Shown here in pieces: positions 51,510 through 59,288 of a DNA stretch of 64,000 nt. A program made the translations under genes and the position numbers. The stretch covers positions 868,001 to 932,000 of the forward strand of contig NZ_LECZ01000027.1 in the NCBI RefSeq assembly GCF_001022965.1. The letters are read 5' to 3'. Numbering within the stretch: the stretch's first letter is position 1; each line of letters opens with the position of its first letter. This DNA is from Enterobacter genomosp. O. Lineage in GTDB: Bacteria; Pseudomonadota; Gammaproteobacteria; Enterobacterales; Enterobacteriaceae. The notes beneath the pieces were generated by a model. It was not told where the DNA came from, did not search any database, and worked only from the letters and a program-made list of their open reading frames with translations.

Positions 51510-51674
51510 AACTTTCCTCTCTGTATGGTTTTTGTCATTAAATCAACGACACAAAAAAGAATAGCACAGGATTTGAGAAAGGAAATTTGTGATAAGCATC
51601 ACAACGAGAGAGTGCGTAATTATTCATCAACGAAATGAACGTTCCACATAAACTGTGGGGTTGCAACTTTTGTT

Positions 51675-51693
51675 GAGAAAGATTATCTTTCTC
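51675..51693 (+). promoter_or_regulatory. Fur box over the promoter of the RyhB-like RNA
   Basis: GAGAAAGATTATCTTTCTC matches 15 of 19 positions of the Fur consensus GATAATGATWATCATTATC and is itself palindromic. It covers the -10 element (TATCTT at 51684, 17 bp after TTGCAA), so iron-loaded Fur would block the polymerase, as at E. coli ryhB. Confidence 0.85.
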
Positions 51694-51695
51694 AA

Positions 51696-51790
51696 CACTG
51701 AATAGTTGAGTGAAATACTCAGGTATTCAGTACGACATTGCTCACATTGCTTCCAGTATTTCTTGCCCACTCTTGAGTGGGCTTTTTTTT
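51696..51790 (+). ncRNA. ryhB2: RyhB-like iron-stress small RNA (RyhB-2 / RfrB type)
   Basis: The core at 51732-51760 begins ACGACATTGCTCACATTGC and continues TTCCAGTATT, the same as the target-pairing region of E. coli RyhB as I recall it. It is followed by a hairpin GCCCACT-CTTG-AGTGGGC (51765-51782) and eight T. The start lies about 37 bases before the core, as in RyhB. The flanks differ from E. coli ryhB, and the yeaQ neighbourhood is where Salmonella carries its second copy. Expected role: Hfq-dependent repression of iron-containing proteins when iron is low. Exact 5' end inferred from promoter spacing. Confidence 0.85.
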
Positions 51791-51792
51791 GA

Positions 51793-53265
51793 TCACACCC
51801 CAACAAATGCGTACCGGTTACGCCCGGCGCGTTTTGCCTGGTAGAGCGCCCGATCCGCGGCAATAATAATGTCCTGCTGGCTGCCTGCGATATCGACAGC
51901 ACGTGCTGTTGAAATCCCAACGCTTACCGTCACCCGTCCGAATGGGCTGAAAGCATGGGCAATGTGCAGCGAGAACACATTGCGAATAATCGTCTGCGCC
52001 AGGCGAAGCGCCTCCTGAATATCCGTATCAGGTAATATCAGCGCAAACTCCTCTCCGCCGTATCGCGCCACAATCTGATTATCACGGGTGAGGCTCTCCC
52101 GGAGGCTGTTTCCGAGCATTGCCAGACACCGGTCCCCTTCCGGATGACCGTAGTTATCGTTGTATTTTTTGAAGTAGTCTACATCCACGATCAACATCGA
52201 AATCGGTGCGTCACGTGCGGCACAGAGCGCGATTTCCGAGAGGATTCTTTCATCAAAAATGCGACGGTTGTACAGCCCGGTCAGCGCATCCTCAGAGGCG
52301 ATAATCTTCAGCGCTTTGTTATCCCTTGTTTTTCGGGATAAGTCGGAATACAGGAAGTATGACGCGAAGATGAGTATCGCGGTGAACACGAAAATGAGCA
52401 CCGCCAGCTGAATCGCCTGCTTGCGCCAGGGTGCGAGGGCTTCATCAATACTGACGGCCACGGTGGTGACCAGCCCGTAGCGTTTATTTTTCTCATAGGC
52501 ATAAATGCGCTCGATTTTATCAAACCGGGAAATGGAGCTGGCTATCCCTGAATTTTGTACCTTGAGGTATTTCCTGAAGAGAGGTGAATCAGAAACAATC
52601 GTGCCGATATAGGTATTTTTAAAGGGATAACGGACCAGCAGCACGCCTGCCTGCGTCGTTAAGCCAATCACGCCCGAGTGACCGATATTAATCTGCCCGT
52701 AGAGCGCGAGAAAATTTTCGATACCCAGCGTCACCACCACGACACCGTTAAATGCCCCGGTGTCGGTTTCAAGGCGCCGGCTAATGGTGATAACCCATTT
52801 ACCATTGGTTCTGCTTACCACGGGCTCACCAATAAAAATTTGCTGACTTTTATTTTCCTGGTGATAGATAAAAAACTCTCTGTCCGAGCCTTTGCGGGGT
52901 CCGGTAAAACTTTCGTGCAATGCGGTAAAGATATCGCCCTGCGCATCGTAAACAACCACATTATTAATCTGGGTAAGAAGATTATCCTGATTATTTATCA
53001 TTCGCTGAATATGGGCCGCCTGCTGCGGGGTCATGCCATAAATTTCGATTATGTCGGAAACGGTAGTAATTAACATTTCACTCTGGCGCATGATCCCCTC
53101 AGTGTAGACATCAAGGGTATGGCTCAGGTTAGCGACGCTGGTATTAATTTGCTGGATTGACTGCTGCCTGGACGTGGCAATTTGGACGGCAAGCGACAGC
53201 GAGATGATCAATGAGACAATGATGACGGTAATGGTTGTTGTGTAAAAAGTATTTTTCACATGCAC
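51793..53265 (-). CDS. Membrane diguanylate cyclase with periplasmic dCache sensor
   Basis: This 490-residue protein has an N-terminal membrane helix (about 9-31), a large periplasmic sensor of double-Cache type (about 32-280), a second helix (285-307) and a GGDEF domain. The active site RYGGEEF is at 401-407. The I-site position reads RDNQ instead of RxxD, so product inhibition may be weak. I do not assign an E. coli orthologue. Its stop codon lies 3 bp past the terminator of the convergent RyhB-like RNA. Ligand unknown; small organic ligands are typical for this sensor. Confidence 0.88.
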   Translation of the reverse strand: MHVKNTFYTTTITVIIVSLIISLSLAVQIATSRQQSIQQINTSVANLSHTLDVYTEGIMRQSEMLITTVSDIIEIYGMTPQQAAHIQRMINNQDNLLTQINNVVVYDAQGDIFTALHESFTGPRKGSDREFFIYHQENKSQQIFIGEPVVSRTNGKWVITISRRLETDTGAFNGVVVVTLGIENFLALYGQINIGHSGVIGLTTQAGVLLVRYPFKNTYIGTIVSDSPLFRKYLKVQNSGIASSISRFDKIERIYAYEKNKRYGLVTTVAVSIDEALAPWRKQAIQLAVLIFVFTAILIFASYFLYSDLSRKTRDNKALKIIASEDALTGLYNRRIFDERILSEIALCAARDAPISMLIVDVDYFKKYNDNYGHPEGDRCLAMLGNSLRESLTRDNQIVARYGGEEFALILPDTDIQEALRLAQTIIRNVFSLHIAHAFSPFGRVTVSVGISTARAVDIAGSQQDIIIAADRALYQAKRAGRNRYAFVGV

Positions 53266-53390
53266 GAGCTATTCCACCTTATCACGCCTGACATCCCTGG
53301 CTGACAACTCTTGTCACTGTAACAAAGCTCAGGATAAGAGGAAAATGAATTGCACTTAAGCATACAACAGAAGCTCGTCTTAATTTCGTT

Positions 53391-54941
53391 TTACAAACTT
53401 ACCGTCTCCCTGGGCTTAGATAAAATGACTTTAATAAAGTCTATATAGGAGACGGGTTTACCAAAATAATAACCCTGCAACAGGGTAATCTCATTACGGT
53501 TGAGATACTCCAGCTGCTCTTTCGTTTCTACGCCTTCAGCTACAATGCGCAACGAAAGTTTTTTCGCCAGGTCTATGACGCAGTCCAGCAGGATCGTTGA
53601 ATCCTTCTCCTCTGAAACCCGGTTCACAAAGCTCTTATCGATTTTAATATAGTCAATGGCAAGCGCATTAAGGCACGACAGCCCGGAATAGCCCGTACCA
53701 AAGTCATCCAGCGCGATGACAAAACCGGCGTTATGAAGCGTGTTGAGGTTTTTCACCAGATGAGGATTATCGATCAACGGTTCACGTTCGGTTACCTCAA
53801 GAACCAGCTTAACTTCTTTACCCTGAAACCCTTTCCCGAATACGCGGCAGTCACCAATAAACGAAGGGGCATTGATGTGTCTGGCGCTGATGTTTACCCC
53901 GATATGAAACCCATCCGGTAGCTTAGGCAAAAGCGGCTTAAGCTGAGTGACCACTTTCGCCATTAACCCTTTGGTCAGCGGAATAATTAAACCGCTACGT
54001 TCGGCAATCGGAATAAAAACATCCGGCGGAATAAAGCCTGATTTTGGATGCTTCCATCTTGCAAGTACTTCAACGCCATACAACCCGCCGGTATCACCGT
54101 TCACGATCGGTTGATAATAAGGAACGATCTCCCCCTGCATAATGGCCTTACGCAGATCGTCTTCAAATGAGGTGCTTTTCCCCTTGTAACGCTGGATCAA
54201 AATGCCCACCGCTATGGATAACGTGAGAATAAGGAGTATCAGGCTCCATCCCTGGTGCAGCAGTCTGGTCAGGCTAAAAAAGGCAGGGGGTTGCCAGGCC
54301 AGGCTAAAGGGGAATAGCGTTGATGCCGTTAGCGCCCCTGCCCACGAGGCCGCTTTCCAGCCGATGACATTACCGTCGCGCGCAAGCATTCTTTCACCGA
54401 CAACGAGCCCCAGGTCAACGCTGTTTGACGCGTTCGCAATAACGTCCTGCAAATGTGCCTCACTGACGCTGACGATGACGCGCCCGCCCGCGATGGGCAT
54501 CTGGAACAGGAGCACCGGCATACCGTTCACTAGTCGATTACCGGGTAACAGCATCAATTTTTCGTCAGGTAGCGTCTCCGGGTGAACAATCAATACGCCA
54601 TTTCCGGGAAGGGAAGTACAGATGATTTTACCCTGCTGCTGGATCATGATGGCGCGCAAATGCGGCTTAAGCGCCGCTTCTGTTCCCAACGCCAGCTGTC
54701 CGCTGCTGGTACACCCTTGAGCCGCAACGCGCTTTGCCGTGTTGGCCGCGCTGGTGGCTTCAGCAAGAATGTTTTCTATTTTTTGGGTGCTTACGGTGGC
54801 GGTATGAATATTATTAAGTTTCGCCATCTGCCATAGCTGCCAGTTAACGATCAGTATGCCGCTCAAAAAGAGAAACAGGGCACTAAGAATGGGGATCGTC
54901 ACGTTGCGCACGATGTTTTCCTTAATAGAAAAAACAAGCAT
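53391..54941 (-). CDS. CSS-motif EAL phosphodiesterase (cyclic-di-GMP)
   Basis: The 516-residue protein has two membrane helices (about 16-34 and 232-250) flanking a periplasmic CSS-type domain, then a cytoplasmic EAL domain. The CSS motif is CTS at 108-110, with a second Cys at 77. In PdeC-type enzymes such a pair forms a disulfide that controls activity. The EAL site reads EVLARW at 291-296, with DDFGTGYS and AEGVET intact, so cyclic di-GMP hydrolysis is likely. It is divergent from another CSS-EAL gene 205 bp away. Confidence 0.88.
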   Translation of the reverse strand: MLVFSIKENIVRNVTIPILSALFLFLSGILIVNWQLWQMAKLNNIHTATVSTQKIENILAEATSAANTAKRVAAQGCTSSGQLALGTEAALKPHLRAIMIQQQGKIICTSLPGNGVLIVHPETLPDEKLMLLPGNRLVNGMPVLLFQMPIAGGRVIVSVSEAHLQDVIANASNSVDLGLVVGERMLARDGNVIGWKAASWAGALTASTLFPFSLAWQPPAFFSLTRLLHQGWSLILLILTLSIAVGILIQRYKGKSTSFEDDLRKAIMQGEIVPYYQPIVNGDTGGLYGVEVLARWKHPKSGFIPPDVFIPIAERSGLIIPLTKGLMAKVVTQLKPLLPKLPDGFHIGVNISARHINAPSFIGDCRVFGKGFQGKEVKLVLEVTEREPLIDNPHLVKNLNTLHNAGFVIALDDFGTGYSGLSCLNALAIDYIKIDKSFVNRVSEEKDSTILLDCVIDLAKKLSLRIVAEGVETKEQLEYLNRNEITLLQGYYFGKPVSYIDFIKVILSKPRETVSL

Positions 54942-55146
54942 GGATGTTCTGAAAGAAGAGCCTGAGGCTAACCCGGCGTTGCTATAACAATGAAAAAAGC
55001 TTAGCTGAGATTTGTCTTAAAAAACTGATGCTTTCGTATGAGTTCATCCTGCTGAATGTACTCACCTGCCGTGACTATCAGGCTTGTACCTTGCCCTGGC
55101 TGTGTTAAGATTTGTGAAATCAGGGAGCGGACAGGATAACTGGAAA

Positions 55147-56646
55147 ATGAAAAAACTCATTGCCGTTGCTATCGTTTCAACGCTTCTGGTCCTCCTGTCT
55201 CTTTATGCGGTCAATGCGGTTATCGTGGGTCAGCAGAAGAGCAAACAGCTCGAGATATCGCGCACCCTTTTACATTATTCAGAAGATTTGTCACAAAGCG
55301 TGGCGCTGGCCCTTAAAAGTATTACAACCCAGGGGTGTGATAAAAGCAGCCTTGATAGCTACAGACAAATAAAGCTTAATAGCCTCTATTTCGGCGATAT
55401 CGGTTTTATTGAGAAGGGGAAAATTGTCTGTACCGCTTTTTGGGGTAAACTCGCGACGCCCGTTGCACTTCCTGCAGAGCTGCATAAAACGCCCAGGGGC
55501 TTTCTCCTGGCGCAGTTTTCCAGAAAAGATTTTTTCACAGGCAATGCGGCAATTTATAATAATATTATTATCTTCACCTCCCGCTATGCTTACGATAAGT
55601 TCACCCCGGTTACAGCAAGCTATTCTCTGAGTACCACCACCAAAGACTTCGGCAGAACATTTTTTTCAACCACTCCTCAGTTAAAGCAGCAGAGCTGGCT
55701 GCATTCGAGGTTGTTTACCCTGACCCTGACGCAGTGCAGCCCCATCTGGGACTTGTGTGTCATTGTGAAGCATCACGACGCTGGACTGGCCTCGCTACCC
55801 CCGTTTATCTTTACGCTCCTCGCGATCATTCTCTATTGTATCTGGGCTGCGATAACGCTATTTGTCTTCCGTATCTATGAAGACCGCTTTTCGCTGGAGC
55901 GCACGCTGATCAAGGCCGTCATTACGAATACCATCTGCGTTAACTACCAGCCTATTATTCGCATTCACGATCAAAAAATAGTAGGCGTAGAAGTGCTGTC
56001 GAGATGGCGCGATCCAAAGCACGGAGACGTCTCTCCGGAGCTTTTCATTCCGTTAATTAAGAAAATCGGTCTGTATAAAAAATATTATAATAACATTATT
56101 GAAAAATCCCTTTCTGAAATTGCCCCGCTTGCGATTAAGCATCAGCTGATTGTCTCAATCAACGTCGGGCGGAAGGAAATTGAAGATGGACAATTCATTA
56201 ACGTTTTGCGCCGTGTCTGTTTAGCCCATCACCTTCCCCTTACCCTGATAAAGGTTGAGCTTTCTGAGAAGGCCATTTCCGCTGCAGATATCCTCGAGGG
56301 ATTCTGTCGGGAGCTGAAATCTCTTGGCGTAAAAATATCAATCGATGATTTTGGCGTGCAAAATTCAAACCTCGCCAGGCTGTCACTGCTTGAATATGAT
56401 GAAATCAAAATCGATAAGTCGCTGGTGGATGGCATCAATGAGCATTATAAGCAAAACATATTTGTTATCTTTAGCGATGCACTTGCAAGATTGAATAAGA
56501 CCCTGGTTTTTGAGGGAGTGGAGAATGAAATACAGTATCGCTTTATTGCTGACAGATATCCCGATGCGCTGATTCAGGGCTGGTATTTTTCTAAGTCACT
56601 CACCCGGAGCGAACTGGCGAAGCGGCTTACCGGCGTCGCGGCGTAA
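55147..56646 (+). CDS. Second CSS-type EAL domain protein, diverged
   Basis: This 499-residue protein has the same layout: a helix at 4-25, a periplasmic CSS-like domain (Cys64 and Cys95 in IVCTAFWG), a helix near 218-242 and an EAL domain. EAL reads EVLSRW at 282-287. Key motifs are changed (INVGRKE, DDFGVQNS, FEGVE), but the Glu, Asn, Asp-Asp, Lys and Gln catalytic positions seem kept, so activity is uncertain. Only the first Cys of CSS remains (CTA). The ATG at 55147 was chosen because the signal-anchor starts there; the frame is open to 55084. Confidence 0.85.
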   Translation: MKKLIAVAIVSTLLVLLSLYAVNAVIVGQQKSKQLEISRTLLHYSEDLSQSVALALKSITTQGCDKSSLDSYRQIKLNSLYFGDIGFIEKGKIVCTAFWGKLATPVALPAELHKTPRGFLLAQFSRKDFFTGNAAIYNNIIIFTSRYAYDKFTPVTASYSLSTTTKDFGRTFFSTTPQLKQQSWLHSRLFTLTLTQCSPIWDLCVIVKHHDAGLASLPPFIFTLLAIILYCIWAAITLFVFRIYEDRFSLERTLIKAVITNTICVNYQPIIRIHDQKIVGVEVLSRWRDPKHGDVSPELFIPLIKKIGLYKKYYNNIIEKSLSEIAPLAIKHQLIVSINVGRKEIEDGQFINVLRRVCLAHHLPLTLIKVELSEKAISAADILEGFCRELKSLGVKISIDDFGVQNSNLARLSLLEYDEIKIDKSLVDGINEHYKQNIFVIFSDALARLNKTLVFEGVENEIQYRFIADRYPDALIQGWYFSKSLTRSELAKRLTGVAA

Positions 56647-56769
56647 CCCAAAGCCTGGCGCGCCCGTATTTTTTCTGCCCGGGCGTATCCATTTTATTCG
56701 CAAAAACATATAGTCGTCACAATCAGACGGTAGATTACCCTGAAGCACACTCTTATTTTGGTTAAAAAC

Positions 56770-56931
56770 GTGAAATTATCCTTACTTTTCCCAGTGGTAC
56801 TCTTTTTTCTGATCGTTATTTTCGCGCTGTTTATTGACACTCCCGCTTCGCATATTCTGCGGAAAAAATGCATGTGGTCCGATAGCGTGATGCTGAGCTG
56901 TCTGGCAAAGCATCAGCATAATGGTTTTTAA
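56770..56931 (+). CDS. Possible small membrane protein, 53 residues
   Basis: From a GTG at 56770 the frame encodes a product starting with a hydrophobic helix (KLSLLFPVVLFFLIVIFALF) and ending with a Cys-containing polar tail (KKCMWSDSVMLSCLAKH). No strong Shine-Dalgarno is visible. It lies in a gap between the second EAL gene and the convergent ymjA. I do not recognise it; the helix and intact frame are the only support. Confidence 0.45.
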   Translation: MKLSLLFPVVLFFLIVIFALFIDTPASHILRKKCMWSDSVMLSCLAKHQHNGF

Positions 56932-56937
56932 GGCAGG

Positions 56938-57183
56938 TTATTCATTGCCCCATTGATTGAGGAAGTTCGCAATATCATCAATGCGGGCAGCGCGGATTCC
57001 GGCCTCCGCGGCCATCTCCTGCTGGGCTTCCTCGCTAATTTCCTCATTATTCGCTAAACGGGTGAGCAGCAGCTGGAAATAATGTGCCAGCGCGTCGCGC
57101 TCTGACTCACCGACCTGCTCTGCGGCTTCCGTCGCGTACTCATCGGCAATGTCATAATATTTCAGTGGGATATCGTTGTTCAT
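56938..57183 (-). CDS. ymjA: DUF2543 family protein YmjA
   Basis: YmjA is an 81-residue acidic cytoplasmic protein; MNNDIPLKYYDIADEYATEA and ISEEAQQEMAAEAGI match E. coli closely. Function unknown. In E. coli it lies far from yeaQ and icd, so its place here marks a rearrangement of gene order. Confidence 0.9.
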   Translation of the reverse strand: MNNDIPLKYYDIADEYATEAAEQVGESERDALAHYFQLLLTRLANNEEISEEAQQEMAAEAGIRAARIDDIANFLNQWGNE

Positions 57184-57257
57184 CGCAGTCTCTTCTCAAA
57201 CCTGTATGGGTCAAGTCATGAGTATATCGGACGCCCTGGCTCAACCAAAGCATTGCT

Positions 57258-57605
57258 TCAGATGAACAACGCAAGCAGCGCTGCGAACGCGGGCAAAGCC
57301 TGCACATACAAAATTTTTCGGCTGGCGGTCACTGCACCAAATACACCGGCAATTATCACGCAGGTCAGGAAGAAGATGGCCACCTGAATGCCCTTTTCGC
57401 CGAGCCAGAGGCTCCAGAGCAGACCTGCCGCCAGAAAACCGTTATACAGCCCCTGATTCGCGGCCAGCACGCGGGTATCGCGCGCAAAGTCGGGACGCAG
57501 ATTAAAGGCCTTGTGCCCGGTTTTGGTGTTCCACAGGAACATTTCCAGCACAAGGATATAGAGATGAATTAACGCAACAACCGTGATAAGAACCGTGGCT
57601 AACAT
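57258..57605 (-). CDS. DUF1304 membrane protein
   Basis: This 115-residue protein has four hydrophobic segments. MFLWNTKTGHKAFNL near residue 25 and NQGLYNGFLAAGLLW near residue 54 are signatures of DUF1304. The ATG at 57605 follows GGGAGA; an upstream in-frame extension to 57632 would overlap that site. It stands between ymjA and the displaced icd end. Function unknown. Confidence 0.85.
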   Translation of the reverse strand: MLATVLITVVALIHLYILVLEMFLWNTKTGHKAFNLRPDFARDTRVLAANQGLYNGFLAAGLLWSLWLGEKGIQVAIFFLTCVIIAGVFGAVTASRKILYVQALPAFAALLALFI

Positions 57606-57632
57606 CGTGCTGTCTCCCGCAGGCAGAGGCAA

Positions 57633-57847
57633 AAAAAACAGGAACCCTCAGGCTCCCGTTCCGGTATAACCCAGAATCTGGATTACATGTTCGCGATAAT
57701 CGCGTCGCCAAACTCTGAACATTTCAGCAGCTTAGCGCCTTCCATCAGACGTTCGAAATCGTAAGTTACGGTTTTCGCGTTGATCGCGCCTTCCATACCT
57801 TTAACGATCAGGTCTGCGGCTTCGAACCATTCCATATGACGCAGCAT
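57633..57847. repeat. Left direct repeat of the icd island (displaced icd 3' end)
   Basis: This segment repeats 61922-62136: the icd transcription terminator, a short spacer and the last 165 bp of icd. In the coding part the two copies differ at five positions, all silent. It marks the far end of the integrated element; the original chromosomal end of icd was displaced here when the element entered. Confidence 0.9.
57683..57847 (-). pseudogene. icd: Displaced icd 3' remnant (icdC-like)
   Basis: Translated on the minus strand, the 54 codons before TAA give exactly the same residues as the icd C-terminus (MLRHMEWFEAADLIVKGMEG at the left end, DAIIANM at the right). Only the gene fragment remains, with no promoter or start of its own. 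The same arrangement is known from the e14 element of E. coli, where the remnant is called icdC. Confidence 0.92.
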
Positions 57848-57881
57848 TACATGTTTAGGCTCTGCTTAAGCTAATGCTTTT

Positions 57882-57904
57882 AAAGATAATTATCAACTAT
57901 CTTT
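57882..57904. promoter_or_regulatory. Inverted repeat near the island's left edge
   Basis: AAAGATA and TATCTTT, 9 bp apart, form an AT-rich operator-like repeat about 80 bp before the zinc-ribbon gene. No protein partner can be named. Confidence 0.35.
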
Positions 57905-57980
57905 GTTTCATTTTACGACATTAACGCAATGTGCTAACTTGCTGATACCACTATCTTTGTTTTTAGTTTTGGGGAATGAA

Positions 57981-58277
57981 ATGACTCGCGATCTCCTTCT
58001 AAGCACTTCTTTTGAGCACCTCCTTTGCTGCCCTCATTGCAAGGGTACTTATCTGCATCAATACAAATACGAAATTTTTGATCGTGCAGAAGATGCACGA
58101 GAAGGTAACCATGTGGTCGTAGATGGAAACGATGTGACTATCAATCGTTCGATGGAAGGTAACCCATCAGCCAGAAGGGATGGATTGAAAATTTATTTCA
58201 CTTGCGAAGGGTGCGAAGAAAATCCTACTTTGCTGATTACTCAGCACAAAGGGCAAACCTTTCTTCAGTTTGAGTAA
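57981..58277 (+). CDS. Island zinc-ribbon protein, 98 residues
   Basis: The product begins MTRDLLLSTSFEHLLCCPHC and has two CxxC pairs (CPHC near residue 17, CEGC near residue 75) that could bind one zinc ion. Between them is a hydrophilic region with VVVDGNDVTINRSM. The ATG at 57981 follows GGGGAATGAA; an upstream TTG frame lacks support. No function is known. It is the only intact plus-strand gene in the island. Confidence 0.7.
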   Translation: MTRDLLLSTSFEHLLCCPHCKGTYLHQYKYEIFDRAEDAREGNHVVVDGNDVTINRSMEGNPSARRDGLKIYFTCEGCEENPTLLITQHKGQTFLQFE

Positions 58278-58305
58278 ACGCTGTCAATGTGAATCAGGTC
58301 CCGTG

Positions 58306-58336
58306 GTTCAGCCAGAGATATCATCTCTGGCTGAAC
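58306..58336. other. Perfect 14-bp inverted repeat after the zinc-ribbon gene
   Basis: GTTCAGCCAGAGAT and its exact complement flank a 3-base centre, 29 bp past the stop codon. There is no T run, so it may be an mRNA-protecting hairpin or a protein site rather than a classic terminator. Confidence 0.6.
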
Positions 58337-58497
58337 TGACTAAGCGGGTGTAATAGATATTCTCAGATGCAGAAGTGAAGGCGTAGGCGAACGGTTTGAT
58401 TAAAACCATGGCATGTACCTGAATAAAAATGAGTTTTATAAAAATGAACTTCATCTTTATAATGCAAGGTAATTGTTACAAACTCCATCACTAAATT

Positions 58498-59136
58498 TCA
58501 CTGCCCACGTACTATATCAACAAGTTTCCTATAACCTTCCCATTTTTCGGGCATAGCTGAATCTAAAGCCGAAATATGATCCATAAATAACTCCATTTCT
58601 TTATCAAACTCTTCTGCTGTATCGATCCCTTTACTCTCAACTTTTTGTTCATATATCACATCTAACCCATCAGTTGCACTTCCATGACGGTTAATAACTA
58701 TCGCCATGCAAAAACAAGCCATTTCATATATTAAAAGTATTTCAGCATAATTATTTGGAACGTCCGCCTTAAAATACCACTTTTCAAAATCAACTGGCTT
58801 ATAAATAGTTCTACCTTCATTACATCTCAATTCCTCTCTAAAACCATGGGCTAAAACTTTATTCCTAAAATCTCTTATCCCTCCCCATGATTTCAAACGA
58901 GTTATTGCAGGCTTGCAAATTTTTAGTGTTTCAACCATCTGTGGTTCGGATTTACAGAGGGGGCCAAGCCTTGCCCATTCCTCAGTAAAAGAGGATAAAT
59001 CAACAATCATCTTCATTTGCAGAGAGAACTTTAAATCCTCATCATGAATATAACGTTTAAATACTTTCAAAACACATTCAAAATTATTTTTCATCGCCGA
59101 TAAAACAAGGATTGATTCCTGGATTGGCGTTAACAT
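58498..59136 (-). CDS. Island protein with HEPN-like motif, 212 residues
   Basis: I do not recognise the family by name. The alpha-helical product has R91-NKVLA-H97, an R-x5-H motif with the Asn after Arg, as in HEPN ribonucleases of toxin-antitoxin and abortive-infection systems. The motif lies in IRDFRNKVLAHGFREE. The ATG at 59136 has AGGA 6 bp upstream; an ATG six bases earlier overlaps it. Codon use is AT-rich. It lies downstream of another HEPN-type gene on the same strand, separated by a hairpin at 59223-59242. Confidence 0.65.
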   Translation of the reverse strand: MLTPIQESILVLSAMKNNFECVLKVFKRYIHDEDLKFSLQMKMIVDLSSFTEEWARLGPLCKSEPQMVETLKICKPAITRLKSWGGIRDFRNKVLAHGFREELRCNEGRTIYKPVDFEKWYFKADVPNNYAEILLIYEMACFCMAIVINRHGSATDGLDVIYEQKVESKGIDTAEEFDKEMELFMDHISALDSAMPEKWEGYRKLVDIVRGQ

Positions 59137-59222
59137 AAACATTCCTCATGCTATTTAAACTTCATTGCTTATCAAAAATGATTTGCCACTATTTTAATAG
59201 TAATATTGGTGTTATCAGTCTG

Positions 59223-59242
59223 GAGGCCTTCAAAAAGGCCTC
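59223..59242. other. Hairpin between the two HEPN-type genes
   Basis: GAGGCCTT-CAAA-AAGGCCTC is an 8-bp perfect stem in the 152-bp space. On the minus strand no T run follows, so it is at most a weak terminator for the upstream gene. Confidence 0.5.
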
Positions 59243-59288
59243 ACCACTGAAACAGAACTTTTCAACGCTTGTGTGGTCACTCCAATAA

